NCBI GenBank assembly: GCA_937922795.1
Contig: CALAJK010000056.1
Coordinates: 1-39,485 of the forward strand
Origin: an uncultured Anaerolineae bacterium
Lineage (GTDB): Bacteria; Chloroflexota; Anaerolineae; Aggregatilineales; Phototrophicaceae
Length of the DNA stretch: 39,485 nucleotides
Direction of reading: 5' to 3'
Notes under the pieces: model-generated
The model's database searches: none
What the model was told of the DNA's origin: nothing
Seen by the model: the letters and a program-made list of their open reading frames with translations, nothing else
In this document: piece by piece, positions 25,010 through 32,965 of the stretch
Layout: every line of letters starts with the position of its first letter
Numbering within the stretch: the first letter of the stretch is position 1
Program-made: the position numbers and the translations under genes

Positions 25010-26782
25010 TGATCGCAGCGAGCGTTCGCGTTCGTCAAGCTCCATCTGAACGAGTTCGCGGCGCAGGGTTTTCCCCACCAGCGTCTTGGGCAGCTCTGGG
25101 ATGAACGCATAGCGCCGCGGCACTTCGTAACCCGCCAGAAATCGTGAGCAGTGTTCGATCAATTCCTGTTCTGTGACCGTCATGCCCGGCTGCAAGACGA
25201 TCCAGGCTTTGAGCGCTTCTTCGCCCACACGATCAGGATGCGGGATCGCCGCTACGCCGACCTCTAACACGGCGGGATGTTCCTTGAGCACCTTCTCGAC
25301 GTTGTTGGGATAGACATTGAAGCCGCCGATCAAGGCCATGTCTTTCTTGCGATCGACAATGTAGAAGTAGCCGTCCTCATCCATGCGCCCGATGTCGCCG
25401 GTGTACAGCCAGATTTTGCCGTTTTGCTCGCGCAGCGTATTGGCGGTCTCGGTCGGCATGCCGTGGTAACCAACCATCACATTCGGTCCGGACATGATGA
25501 TCTCGCCGATTTCGCCCACGGGCACATCGGTCACGCCGTCATCTAGGCTGACGATGCGCACATCCATGTCCGGCAAGGGCAGTCCAACTGAGCCCGTCCG
25601 ATTCTCGCCAACCAGGGGGTTGGAATGTGAGGCGGCCGAGCATTCGCTCATACCGTAACCTTCATTGAGCCGGCGCGCGCCGGCGGCTTCGAAAGCGCGT
25701 TTGGTGGCTGGTGGCAGGGGAGCGGCGCCGCTGGACGAAATGAGGAACGAGTCTAGGCGCACTTTGCCCGACTTCACATCGGGGTGATTGACGACGGCGT
25801 TATACATGGCCGGGACGCCCAGAAATACGTTGGGCCGGTAGTGCGCGATGATTTCGACCGTGCCATTGATGTCGCGGGCGTTTGCGACCAGCACGATCTT
25901 CGACCCAGAAGCGATGGCTTGACTGAGCAGCACGACTAGACCGTAGACATGAAACATGGGGATTGCGCCCAAGTAGAGCATGTCAGCGCGATTCAACCGG
26001 TAGGGTTCGCCCTCCAGCACTGATGACCAGGCCTGGATTTGCAGCATGTTAGCGACCAAGGCGCGATGAGTGAGCATGGCCCCCTTGGATACGCCGGTTG
26101 TGCCGCCAGTGTACTGGAAAAGTCCCAGGTCGGCGGGCTGCACGGTCACATTGGCTTTTGGGCCTGCGTATCGGCGCAAAACTGCCTGAAACTCGTAGTC
26201 ACCGGGGGCAAGCTTGTCAATCCGGTGGCCATCTTTCTTCTCGCGCGTCAGCGTAAAAAGCAGCCGTGCCAGCGGTGGTAGATACTCCTTGATGTTAGTG
26301 ACGATCACCGTTTTGACTTTAGTGCCAGCTTGGATCGATTTGACCGCGTTGTAGAAAAGGCTGAGCGTGATGACGATCCGGGCGTCACAGTCATTGATCT
26401 GGTACTGAAGGCGCGGCGGCGGATAAGTGGGGTTGGTGGCAGCGACGACGCCCCCGGCCTTCAGTACCCCAAAATAGCTGATAGCGAAGGCTGTCGAATT
26501 GGGCAGCACGATGGCGACGCGGTCGCCTTTTTTCAAGCCCAGATCAATCAAGCCTGCGGCCAGCGCATCTGATAGGCGGTCGAGTTCCCCATAGGTCATC
26601 GTGTGCGAGAGGAAGCCGACGCCGGGAAGCTTGGCCGGGGTGATGAGCGCCGGCGCCGATGGCTGACGCGCCGCCGACTCGCGCAGCAGATCGTGAAGCG
26701 GCTTATCCGGATAAGGTTCGAGCGTCAGGGGGACGCCGGGGTCGTACCGTTTAGTCCAGGGGCGTTCGGCGTAAGTCGTCAT
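25004..26782 (-). CDS. Long-chain fatty-acid--CoA ligase (paralog 1)
   Basis: An AMP-forming acyl-CoA synthetase that activates a fatty acid through an acyl-AMP. The 592-aa ANL enzyme shows the P-loop-like motif YTGGTTGVSKGAMLTH, GYGMSECSAASHSNP, the hinge region WLYTGDIGRMDEDGYFYIVD followed by RKKDM, and the C-terminal catalytic Lys in GKTLRRELV. The start is ATG 26782; the frame extends upstream without support. It is closely similar along its length to the ligase at 27832-29589, with the hydratase gene between them, which points to local duplication. It is last in the likely three-gene transcript. Chain-length preference cannot be read. Confidence 0.92.
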   Translation of the reverse strand: MTTYAERPWTKRYDPGVPLTLEPYPDKPLHDLLRESAARQPSAPALITPAKLPGVGFLSHTMTYGELDRLSDALAAGLIDLGLKKGDRVAIVLPNSTAFAISYFGVLKAGGVVAATNPTYPPPRLQYQINDCDARIVITLSLFYNAVKSIQAGTKVKTVIVTNIKEYLPPLARLLFTLTREKKDGHRIDKLAPGDYEFQAVLRRYAGPKANVTVQPADLGLFQYTGGTTGVSKGAMLTHRALVANMLQIQAWSSVLEGEPYRLNRADMLYLGAIPMFHVYGLVVLLSQAIASGSKIVLVANARDINGTVEIIAHYRPNVFLGVPAMYNAVVNHPDVKSGKVRLDSFLISSSGAAPLPPATKRAFEAAGARRLNEGYGMSECSAASHSNPLVGENRTGSVGLPLPDMDVRIVSLDDGVTDVPVGEIGEIIMSGPNVMVGYHGMPTETANTLREQNGKIWLYTGDIGRMDEDGYFYIVDRKKDMALIGGFNVYPNNVEKVLKEHPAVLEVGVAAIPHPDRVGEEALKAWIVLQPGMTVTEQELIEHCSRFLAGYEVPRRYAFIPELPKTLVGKTLRRELVQMELDERERSLRSS

Positions 26783-26828
26783 CTTCCAATAATCCTCTCT
26801 AATCTTGATGAGGGGAAACGTTAAATCA

Positions 26829-27713
26829 TCACGATCGTAGTTCAACCACTGCGTTTGACAGCGCGGTCTCGCCACGTTCGACCACCCGCGTTTGAAACAC
26901 GACTCGCGTATCAGAGACCTGCCACATCTCGGTGCGCAGCGTCTCGCCGGGGAATACATGGCGCGAGAAGCGGACCTTGATGCTCTTGAACCGCGCCGGG
27001 TCGTTGGCGCAGAAATGTTTGAGAACGGCGCGTCCGGCATAACCAAAGGTGCACAGACCGTGCAGAATAGGACGGTCAAAACCGCCCAGAGCGGCCATCA
27101 TCGGATCGGCGTGAAGCGGGTTGATGTCGCCGCACAGCCGGTATAACAGCGCCTGACGAGTCTGCGTTTGCTCCTCTTGTACAGCATCGGGCGGGCGGTC
27201 AGGGAGAACATCGGCTGCGGCTGATGGGCCGCGTTCGCCGCCGAAGCCGCCCAGGCCGCGGATGAACATGGCCGCCTGATTGAAGGCCACTTCTTCGCCT
27301 TGCGCGTCGTAGCAGGGGGTATCCGTCACGATCAAGATGCCGCTGCCTTTGTCGTAAATCGCCGAGATGCGCGGGCGACAGGTGATCTGCCCACGGGTTG
27401 GAATGGGCTTCTTGATTTCTAGATACTGCTCGCCATGGACGAGCATCATCGGATTGAACTCGATTGAACCGATGCGCCCACTCACCAGGACATCGATCAT
27501 CTTGCCGGGGTACAGCACGGGGAAAGTGGGCAGAGCTTTAAAACCCTGAGCGCTCAATTCGTAGACGAAAGCGAGTTCATCAGGATCGAGCCAGTGGGCG
27601 GGAGCGCCGACGGCCAGCGCGTACAGCGCCGTGTCGCGCTCGGTATAGTTAAACTCAATGGGATCGTAAGCATAACCGATCATCTGATTGACGACGTCAG
27701 CGCTCAGCGTCAT
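26829..27713 (-). CDS. MaoC-like double-hotdog enoyl-CoA hydratase
   Basis: A 294-aa double-hotdog protein of the (R)-specific enoyl-CoA hydratase 2 family. The hydratase-2 signature is in the C-terminal half, YRLCGDINPLHADP followed by GFDRPILHGL, with the catalytic pair D196 and H201. The N-terminal half is the degenerate substrate-binding hotdog. These enzymes hydrate trans-2-enoyl-CoA to (R)-3-hydroxyacyl-CoA. The gene sits between two acyl-CoA ligases on the same strand, so it likely works on their products. GGAGG lies 6 nt before the ATG at 27713. Confidence 0.9.
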   Translation of the reverse strand: MTLSADVVNQMIGYAYDPIEFNYTERDTALYALAVGAPAHWLDPDELAFVYELSAQGFKALPTFPVLYPGKMIDVLVSGRIGSIEFNPMMLVHGEQYLEIKKPIPTRGQITCRPRISAIYDKGSGILIVTDTPCYDAQGEEVAFNQAAMFIRGLGGFGGERGPSAAADVLPDRPPDAVQEEQTQTRQALLYRLCGDINPLHADPMMAALGGFDRPILHGLCTFGYAGRAVLKHFCANDPARFKSIKVRFSRHVFPGETLRTEMWQVSDTRVVFQTRVVERGETALSNAVVELRS

Positions 27714-27754
27714 CAGCAGCCTCCAGGAATTGGATCGATCTCAGCTTTATGTGC

Positions 27755-27806
27755 GACACCCGACCAGCATCCCATCGGCTGATGCGGGCATGTCTGGTCG
27801 GGCGTC
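27755..27806. repeat. 13-bp inverted repeat between two operon genes
   Basis: 27755-27767 (GACACCCGACCAG) pairs with 27794-27806 (CTGGTCGGGCGTC), 12 of 13 Watson-Crick plus one possible G-U. A smaller GCATC/GATGC hairpin sits inside. No U-run follows on either strand. It is the main content of the 118-bp gap between the second ligase and the hydratase. Confidence 0.65.
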
Positions 27807-27831
27807 AGATAAGGACGAACCGCCGCTCACG

Positions 27832-29589
27832 TCACTGGTTGGCGCGCTCGCGCTCGGCCAGCTCCATCTGAACCAGCTCGCGGCGCAGCGTTTTGCCGAC
27901 CGCCGTCTTCGGCAGCTCCTTGATGAATTCGAAGCGGGTTGGGACTTCATAGCGCGCCAGGAACTTCTCGCAGTGAGCGATCAGCTCTTGTTCAGTGACC
28001 GTCATGCCAGGCTGCAAGACGATCCAGGCTTTCAAGGCTTCTTGGCCAGCTTTTTCAGGGTGAGGGACTGCCGCTACACCGGCTTCCAGAACGGCTGGGT
28101 GATCCGTCAGCACCTTCTCAACTGCGTTGGGATAGACGTTGAAGCCGCCGATCAAGGCCATGTCCTTTTTGCGGTCAACGATGTAGAAATATCCATCCTC
28201 GTCCATCCGGGCGATGTCGCCGGTGTACAGCCAGGTTTTACCGTCGTGTTCGCGCAGGACATTAGCGGTCTCGGTCGGCATGCCATGATAGCCGACCATC
28301 AACTGTGGACCGGTCATGATCAGTTCGCCGACTTCGCCGACGGGGACGACTGTGACACCGTCATCTAGGCTGACGATACGGCAGTCCATGTCAGGCAGGG
28401 GCAGACCGATGGAACCGGTTCGATTTTCGCCTTTCATCGGGTTGCAATGGCTGGCGGTGGGCGCTTCGCTCATGCCGAACCCTTCCAGCAGTTTGCCGCC
28501 GCTGAGGCGTTCGAACTCTTGTTTGACGGCAGGCGGCAGAGGCGCCGAGCCGCTGACACAGGCTCGGATAGAGCGAAGGTTGATCTTGCCCTCTTTCACT
28601 AACGGATGGTTGTTGATGGCGTTGTAGAGGGCAGGGACGCCCATGAACAGCGTCGGTTTGAAGGTGTTGATGTTGTCCAGCACATCTGGAATATCGCGGG
28701 CGTTTGGGACCAGCACGATCCGCGCGCCGATGGAGATGGCAAAATTCAGGACGGCTACCATGCCGAAAGCGTGGAACATCGGGATAGCGCCCAGGAAGAT
28801 CTCCTGGCTGCCGGGGACGCCGCTGCCAGAGAGCCAAGCCCGCATCTGCAGCGTGTTGGCGACCAGCGCGCGGTGCGTGGACATCGCCGCTTTTGAGACG
28901 CCCGTCGTGCCGCCCGTATACTGGAACAGCGCTAGATCACTCGATTTCACCTGTCGATTGGCGCGTTTGCCGGCGTATCGTGCCAGCACATCCTGCAACC
29001 AATAGTCGCCCGGCTGCAGGATCTCGACGCGGTGGCCGTCTTTTTTCTCTTTCGCCAGCGTGAACAGTATCTTGGCGACCGGCGGGAGGTACTCTTTGAC
29101 GTTGGTCACAATGACCGTTTTGACTTTGGTTTTGGGCTGGATCTGCTTCACCATGTTATAGAACAGGCTCATGGTGATGACGATTTCAGCGCCGCAGTCA
29201 TTGATCTGGTACTGCATCTTCTCAGCGGGGTAGGTGGGATTGGTAGCGGCAACTACGCCTCCTGCCTTCAAGACGGCGTAGTAGCTGATGACGAAGGCGG
29301 CGATATTGGGCATGATTAGCGCCACGCGATCGCCGGTCTTCAAGCCCATATCGATCAACGCAGCAGCCAAACTGCCGGACAGCCGATCGAGTTCGCCATA
29401 GGTCAACGTGCTGGCGATGCGACCGGCCACCGGGATGTGAGCGCTGCTGATCAGAGCTGGATGGTTGGGATTCTGTTTGGCTGCGTCTTCCAAAAAGCTG
29501 TGTACGGTGATGTCAGGGTACGGCTCCAGGGAGTGAGGAACTTCTGGATCGTACCTTTTGAGCCATGGGCGTTCATCGTAACTGGTCAT
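27832..29589 (-). CDS. Long-chain fatty-acid--CoA ligase (paralog 2)
   Basis: An AMP-forming acyl-CoA synthetase, 585 aa, first gene of the fatty-acid transcript. Motifs: YTGGTTGVSKAAMSTH (with AAMST where the paralog has GAMLT), GFGMSEAPTASHCNP, WLYTGDIARMDEDGYFYIVD followed by RKKDM, and the C-terminal Lys in GKTLRRELV. Both paralogs begin with the same unusual pattern (M-T-x-Y-x-ERPW-x-KRYDP) and end with RRELVQMEL. ATG 29589 follows GAGGAGG closely. A consensus promoter and a palindrome lie in the 80-bp region upstream. Confidence 0.93.
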   Translation of the reverse strand: MTSYDERPWLKRYDPEVPHSLEPYPDITVHSFLEDAAKQNPNHPALISSAHIPVAGRIASTLTYGELDRLSGSLAAALIDMGLKTGDRVALIMPNIAAFVISYYAVLKAGGVVAATNPTYPAEKMQYQINDCGAEIVITMSLFYNMVKQIQPKTKVKTVIVTNVKEYLPPVAKILFTLAKEKKDGHRVEILQPGDYWLQDVLARYAGKRANRQVKSSDLALFQYTGGTTGVSKAAMSTHRALVANTLQMRAWLSGSGVPGSQEIFLGAIPMFHAFGMVAVLNFAISIGARIVLVPNARDIPDVLDNINTFKPTLFMGVPALYNAINNHPLVKEGKINLRSIRACVSGSAPLPPAVKQEFERLSGGKLLEGFGMSEAPTASHCNPMKGENRTGSIGLPLPDMDCRIVSLDDGVTVVPVGEVGELIMTGPQLMVGYHGMPTETANVLREHDGKTWLYTGDIARMDEDGYFYIVDRKKDMALIGGFNVYPNAVEKVLTDHPAVLEAGVAAVPHPEKAGQEALKAWIVLQPGMTVTEQELIAHCEKFLARYEVPTRFEFIKELPKTAVGKTLRRELVQMELAERERANQ

Positions 29590-29612
29590 TCATCAGCCTC
29601 CTCATAAACCTA

Positions 29613-29628
29613 ACAAGTATTTAATTGT
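29613..29628. promoter_or_regulatory. Candidate operator palindrome upstream of the fatty-acid operon
   Basis: ACAAGTATTTAATTGT is a 16-bp imperfect palindrome (12 of 16 positions symmetric). It overlaps the predicted transcription start, a typical repressor site position. The binding protein is not identifiable. Confidence 0.35.
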
Positions 29629-29635
29629 CATGCGA

Positions 29636-29663
29636 AGTATAACGAATTGTGTGGGCGTGTCAA
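29636..29663 (-). promoter_or_regulatory. Promoter of the ligase-hydratase-ligase operon
   Basis: On the - strand a perfect TTGACA (29658-29663), 16-bp spacer, TATACT (29636-29641). The -35 lies just beyond the stop codon of the thioesterase gene, so the operon can be transcribed independently of it. Confidence 0.75.
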
Positions 29664-29669
29664 AATAGA

Positions 29670-30083
29670 TTATGTGTTAGCCCACGCCCGCCAGTCATCG
29701 GGGATTTTGACGACCTGGCCGTCATGGGTGATGCAGATATGTTTGCTGAAACCAGTCACCCGAATCGCCCCTGAAGCTGTATCTACGATCTCGTAGTTGA
29801 AGGTCAGCGAACGGCTTTTCATCTCCTCAAGCCAGCAGCGCACGGTGATCTGGTCATCGTAGCGAGCAGGTTGGATATAGCGCGCGCCAACCTCGGTCAC
29901 CGTCAAATAGCGGCCGCCGCGCTCGAAGCTGGCGTAGTCGCTGCCGCGCTGGCGGGCGTAGCTGCTGCGGCCTTCCTCGAAGTAGATGATATAGCTGGCA
30001 TGATGAACAACGCCCATGGCGTCAGTTTCAGCGTAGCGCACGTGAAATGTTGTCTCGGCCACGAAGCGATCGGTTGGAGCCAT
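29670..30083 (-). CDS. Acyl-CoA thioesterase, 4-hydroxybenzoyl-CoA type
   Basis: A single-hotdog protein of 137 aa of the YbgC/FadM/4HBT family, which hydrolyses acyl-CoA thioesters. The family motif is clear: VRYAETDAMGVVHHASYIIY followed by FEEGR, with the likely catalytic Asp in ETD. Start ATG 30083 is set by GGAGGG 6 nt upstream; the frame is open further upstream but without a ribosome binding site. It lies just upstream of, and on the same strand as, the fatty-acid ligase operon, which suggests a shared role in acyl-CoA turnover. Confidence 0.88.
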   Translation of the reverse strand: MAPTDRFVAETTFHVRYAETDAMGVVHHASYIIYFEEGRSSYARQRGSDYASFERGGRYLTVTEVGARYIQPARYDDQITVRCWLEEMKSRSLTFNYEIVDTASGAIRVTGFSKHICITHDGQVVKIPDDWRAWANT

Positions 30084-30159
30084 ATTCGTCCCTCCGGGTG
30101 CGCTTATGAGGATAGCAGGCATTCGGGAGTGCGCCAAGTTCAGCGTGGATGGCGATGTA

Positions 30160-30168
30160 TGTTATAAT
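30160..30168 (+). promoter_or_regulatory. Extended -10 promoter of the coiled-coil gene
   Basis: TGTTATAAT (TGn plus perfect TATAAT at 30163-30168). A weak -35-like TTCAGC lies at 30139-30144. Predicted leader of about 50 nt. Confidence 0.55.
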
Positions 30169-30223
30169 CCACTCCACTCTGTCAGAAGAGCCAGGTCGGT
30201 ATGGCTGTGGAGGATCAAGGCAG

Positions 30224-31453
30224 ATGGACATCAATCAGATTGCGCGCATGATTGAATGGTTAGATGAAGAACGCCGGCGCGACAAAGCAACCATCGCCAT
30301 GCTGGAAGAGCGCCTAGCACAGCAGCAGCAGGTCATTGACGGTTTGACCCGTCGGGTGAGCAGTCTGGAATCGGATATCACTGTGGTTCGGAGCCAGATG
30401 ACGCCGGCCGGTCGTGAAGCTGAGATGTTGGAGCAAATTCGCAAAGAGGTGCAGCAGCTTCTGGAGAAGGTAGAAGCCAAGCGGCTGACAGCGGAACGCG
30501 AAGCGGAACGGCGCGCGGAGCTAGCTCGTGAGAATCTGCTGCGGTCGGTGCGTGAAGCGTCGGAACGGTTGGAACGGTTAGAACGCGCGGCCAGCGATAT
30601 CCCTGCCTTCCAAGTGGAGCGCGAGCGCGTTGCGGATGCTGTGGCCACGCTGCAGCAGCGTGTTGATGACATCCTCAAACGATTGGAAGAGCCTGACCGG
30701 CGGCTGGCGTTCCTGGAGGAACAGCGCCGGCAGGACGCGCGCCGGATTTCAGAAATTCAGTCTGAGCTGCCGGAGATACAGAAACAAATCGACAGCGTTC
30801 GCCCCAAGCTGCAACTGCTGGAGGAGTTAGCGCTGCGGACTGAACGTCGGGTTCAAGAAGTTCAGATGAGCGAGCGTGAACGGCGCGACCAGATTCAGCA
30901 GTTCATTGACCAACAGACGCTGCTGCTCCAGCAGCGCGACCAGCAGATCGCCGATCTGGTGAAACGTTTCGGCGAGCAAGACAGCGTTATGCAGCGCAAC
31001 ATCGAACGCTTCGAGGTATGGGCTGAAGCTTACCGAAACATGAAACGTATTATCGATGATTTTGAGCGGATTGGCGATCGCCTCGAGCGTCGGATCAACG
31101 AAGTGGCGGAGATGCAGCGCCTCAGCGAAGAGCGCTTCCGGCAGGAGTGGAACGATTGGACTGCAGATGACCAGAAACGCTGGAAGCAGTTCACGTTGTC
31201 CAACGACGAAGTGTGGCGCAGCCATGATAAAGAGTTCGATCGTTTTGTGCAGAAGCTGGCTGAGCTAGAGGGCATGTTCCCTCCAATTCAAGACAGTTTG
31301 CACCGTCTTTGGTCGCTGGAGCGTGAGCGCGCCCAGCTTTACCGTGAGCGTTACCAGGCGCTACTGCTCGAATATGACACGGGCGCTAAACCGCTACCGG
31401 CGAGGCCTGTTTCGCCGGCGAATGGCGCTCCAACATCAGATACAGGAGGTTGA
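30224..31453 (+). CDS. Long coiled-coil protein of unknown function
   Basis: A 409-aa soluble protein, almost entirely heptad-rich helix with very high Glu/Arg/Gln content. Examples are EERRRDKATIAMLEERLAQQ, KRLTAEREAERRAELAREN and FLEEQRRQDARRISEIQ. Breaks occur near APAGREAEML and around residues 320-350, where a Trp-rich segment appears (EEWNDW-like QEWNDWTADDQKRWKQF). The last about 20 residues are a Pro/Ala linker. There is no signal peptide or enzymatic motif. SMC-like or cytoskeletal scaffolding is imaginable, but no ATPase head is present. ATG 30224 follows GGAGG at 10 nt. It converges on murA. Confidence 0.8.
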   Translation: MDINQIARMIEWLDEERRRDKATIAMLEERLAQQQQVIDGLTRRVSSLESDITVVRSQMTPAGREAEMLEQIRKEVQQLLEKVEAKRLTAEREAERRAELARENLLRSVREASERLERLERAASDIPAFQVERERVADAVATLQQRVDDILKRLEEPDRRLAFLEEQRRQDARRISEIQSELPEIQKQIDSVRPKLQLLEELALRTERRVQEVQMSERERRDQIQQFIDQQTLLLQQRDQQIADLVKRFGEQDSVMQRNIERFEVWAEAYRNMKRIIDDFERIGDRLERRINEVAEMQRLSEERFRQEWNDWTADDQKRWKQFTLSNDEVWRSHDKEFDRFVQKLAELEGMFPPIQDSLHRLWSLERERAQLYRERYQALLLEYDTGAKPLPARPVSPANGAPTSDTGG

Positions 31454-31576
31454 TACGCCATCTCGATTGAGAGCAGGCAGTCATCAGGCGCGCTGTCGGA
31501 GCGGTGGGCCATGTCGATCATGGCGAGTCAATCCAAGTTCAGCGAGATCATGCAGATGCAGCCGGATGTGATGTGA
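31444..31576 (+). other. Strong Shine-Dalgarno with possible small ORF lacking a standard start
   Basis: AGGAGG at 31444-31449 overlaps the end of the coiled-coil gene. The frame from 31460 to the TGA at 31574-31576 is open (38 codons), but its first suitably spaced codon is ATC; the first ATG is at 31511. The end reads FSEIMQMQPDVM. It could be a small protein with a non-canonical start, or chance. The rest of the 171-bp gap to murA shows no terminator. Confidence 0.2.
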
Positions 31577-31624
31577 TTTTGGCGCGGCGGGAATCACGCG
31601 GCGAGTGCGCGGCCCGCGAGGCCA

Positions 31625-32959
31625 TTAGCGCCCGACCATTTCGCTCTCCGGCTTGTCGTCCACGGCTGCAGGGTCGATGGGCTGGCGTTTGATGTGCGCT
31701 CCAAGCGCACGTAGACGTTCATCCACGCGTTCATAACCGCGATCAATCTGCTGCACGTTGAAGATGCGCGTCTCCCCGCGCGCAGCCAAAGCCGCCAGCA
31801 GTAGGGCCATGCCGGCGCGAATGTCTGGACTGGTAATATACGGCAAACCGTGAAGCGCCGTCGGTCCCTGAACGAGTACTCGATGCGGATCACACAGCGT
31901 GATGCGCGCTCCCATCCTCACTAGCTTATCCGTGAAAAAGAACCGGCTCTCATACATCCAGTCATGGAACAAAACTGCGCCGGCGCTCTGGGTGGCGATC
32001 ACCAGGGCGATGCTCATCAAATCGGGCGGGAAAGCCGGCCAGGGCTGAGCCTTGATGATGGGGATGCGGTTGCCCAGGTCGGGGATGACGGTCAGCGATT
32101 GGCCGGCGGGCACGAAGATATCTGAGCCGCGCGTCTCCCAAACCACCCCAAGGCGCTCGAAGGTGAGGGCGATGTTGTCGAGATGCTGGGGATCTGCCTC
32201 GCGCAGCAGCAGTTGACCGCCAGTCATGACTGCCGCACCGATCAAGCTGCCGACTTCCATGTAGTCAGCGCCGACGCGCGCTTCGCCGCCGTGCAGGCGT
32301 TCGACGCCCTGGATGGTCAAGCGATTAGTGCCGATGCCGTCGATCTGCGCGCCAAGATCGTTCAGCATCTGGCACAGGTTCTGCACATGCGGTTCGCAGG
32401 CGGCGTTGCGCAAAATGGTCGTCCCGCGCGCTAAAACGGCCGCCATGACTGCATTTTCCGTGGCAGTGACGCTAGCCTCGTTCAGCAAGATATCGGCGCC
32501 GGATAGTCTCTCCGTCTGGAAGCGCAGCATGTCATGGCGCTGCTCGATGCGCGCGCCCAGCCGCGTCAAGGCCAGCGCGTGCGTATCTAATCGCCGCTCA
32601 CCGATGCTGTCCCCGCCTGGGGTGGGCAGGTCTACGCGCCCCATCCGCGCCAGCATGGGTCCAGCGAAGACAATGCTGGCGCGCACCTTCTGCGCTAGTT
32701 CTGGGGCGATGGCTGTTGTCATGAGGTTGTTTGCGTGCACGAGCAGGACGTTTGAATCCTGCCATTCTACGCGCGCGCCGAGCTGGCGCATGATCTCGAT
32801 GATGACTCGGACGTCACCGATGTCGGGTACGTTGTGCAGGAACACCGGCTCATCAGTCAGCAAACAAGCTGGAATCATTTTGAGGGCAGCATTTTTATTG
32901 CCACCGACTTTCAACTCGCCGTTCAAGGGATATCCGCCCTCAATGATGAACTGCTGCAT
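31625..32959 (-). CDS. murA: UDP-N-acetylglucosamine 1-carboxyvinyltransferase, Asp-type active site
   Basis: MurA transfers enolpyruvate from PEP to UDP-GlcNAc, the first committed step of peptidoglycan synthesis. The 444-aa protein has the family N-terminus GGNKNAALKMIPACLLT and the inside-out barrel repeats. The catalytic-loop position normally held by Cys (C115 in E. coli) is Asp117 here (PTPGGDSIGERRLDTH). In M. tuberculosis and Chlamydia the same change gives natural fosfomycin resistance. It lies 6 bp after the SAM hydrolase gene and is probably cotranscribed with it. Confidence 0.94.
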   Translation of the reverse strand: MQQFIIEGGYPLNGELKVGGNKNAALKMIPACLLTDEPVFLHNVPDIGDVRVIIEIMRQLGARVEWQDSNVLLVHANNLMTTAIAPELAQKVRASIVFAGPMLARMGRVDLPTPGGDSIGERRLDTHALALTRLGARIEQRHDMLRFQTERLSGADILLNEASVTATENAVMAAVLARGTTILRNAACEPHVQNLCQMLNDLGAQIDGIGTNRLTIQGVERLHGGEARVGADYMEVGSLIGAAVMTGGQLLLREADPQHLDNIALTFERLGVVWETRGSDIFVPAGQSLTVIPDLGNRIPIIKAQPWPAFPPDLMSIALVIATQSAGAVLFHDWMYESRFFFTDKLVRMGARITLCDPHRVLVQGPTALHGLPYITSPDIRAGMALLLAALAARGETRIFNVQQIDRGYERVDERLRALGAHIKRQPIDPAAVDDKPESEMVGR

Positions 32960-32965
32960 CGTTTG

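Noticed and set aside
31504-31692. Frame reading GHVDHGES near its start, resembling a GTPase G-domain motif
   Set aside because: Only this short string matches. The rest has no G-domain features and it overlaps the 3' end of murA. Chance resemblance.
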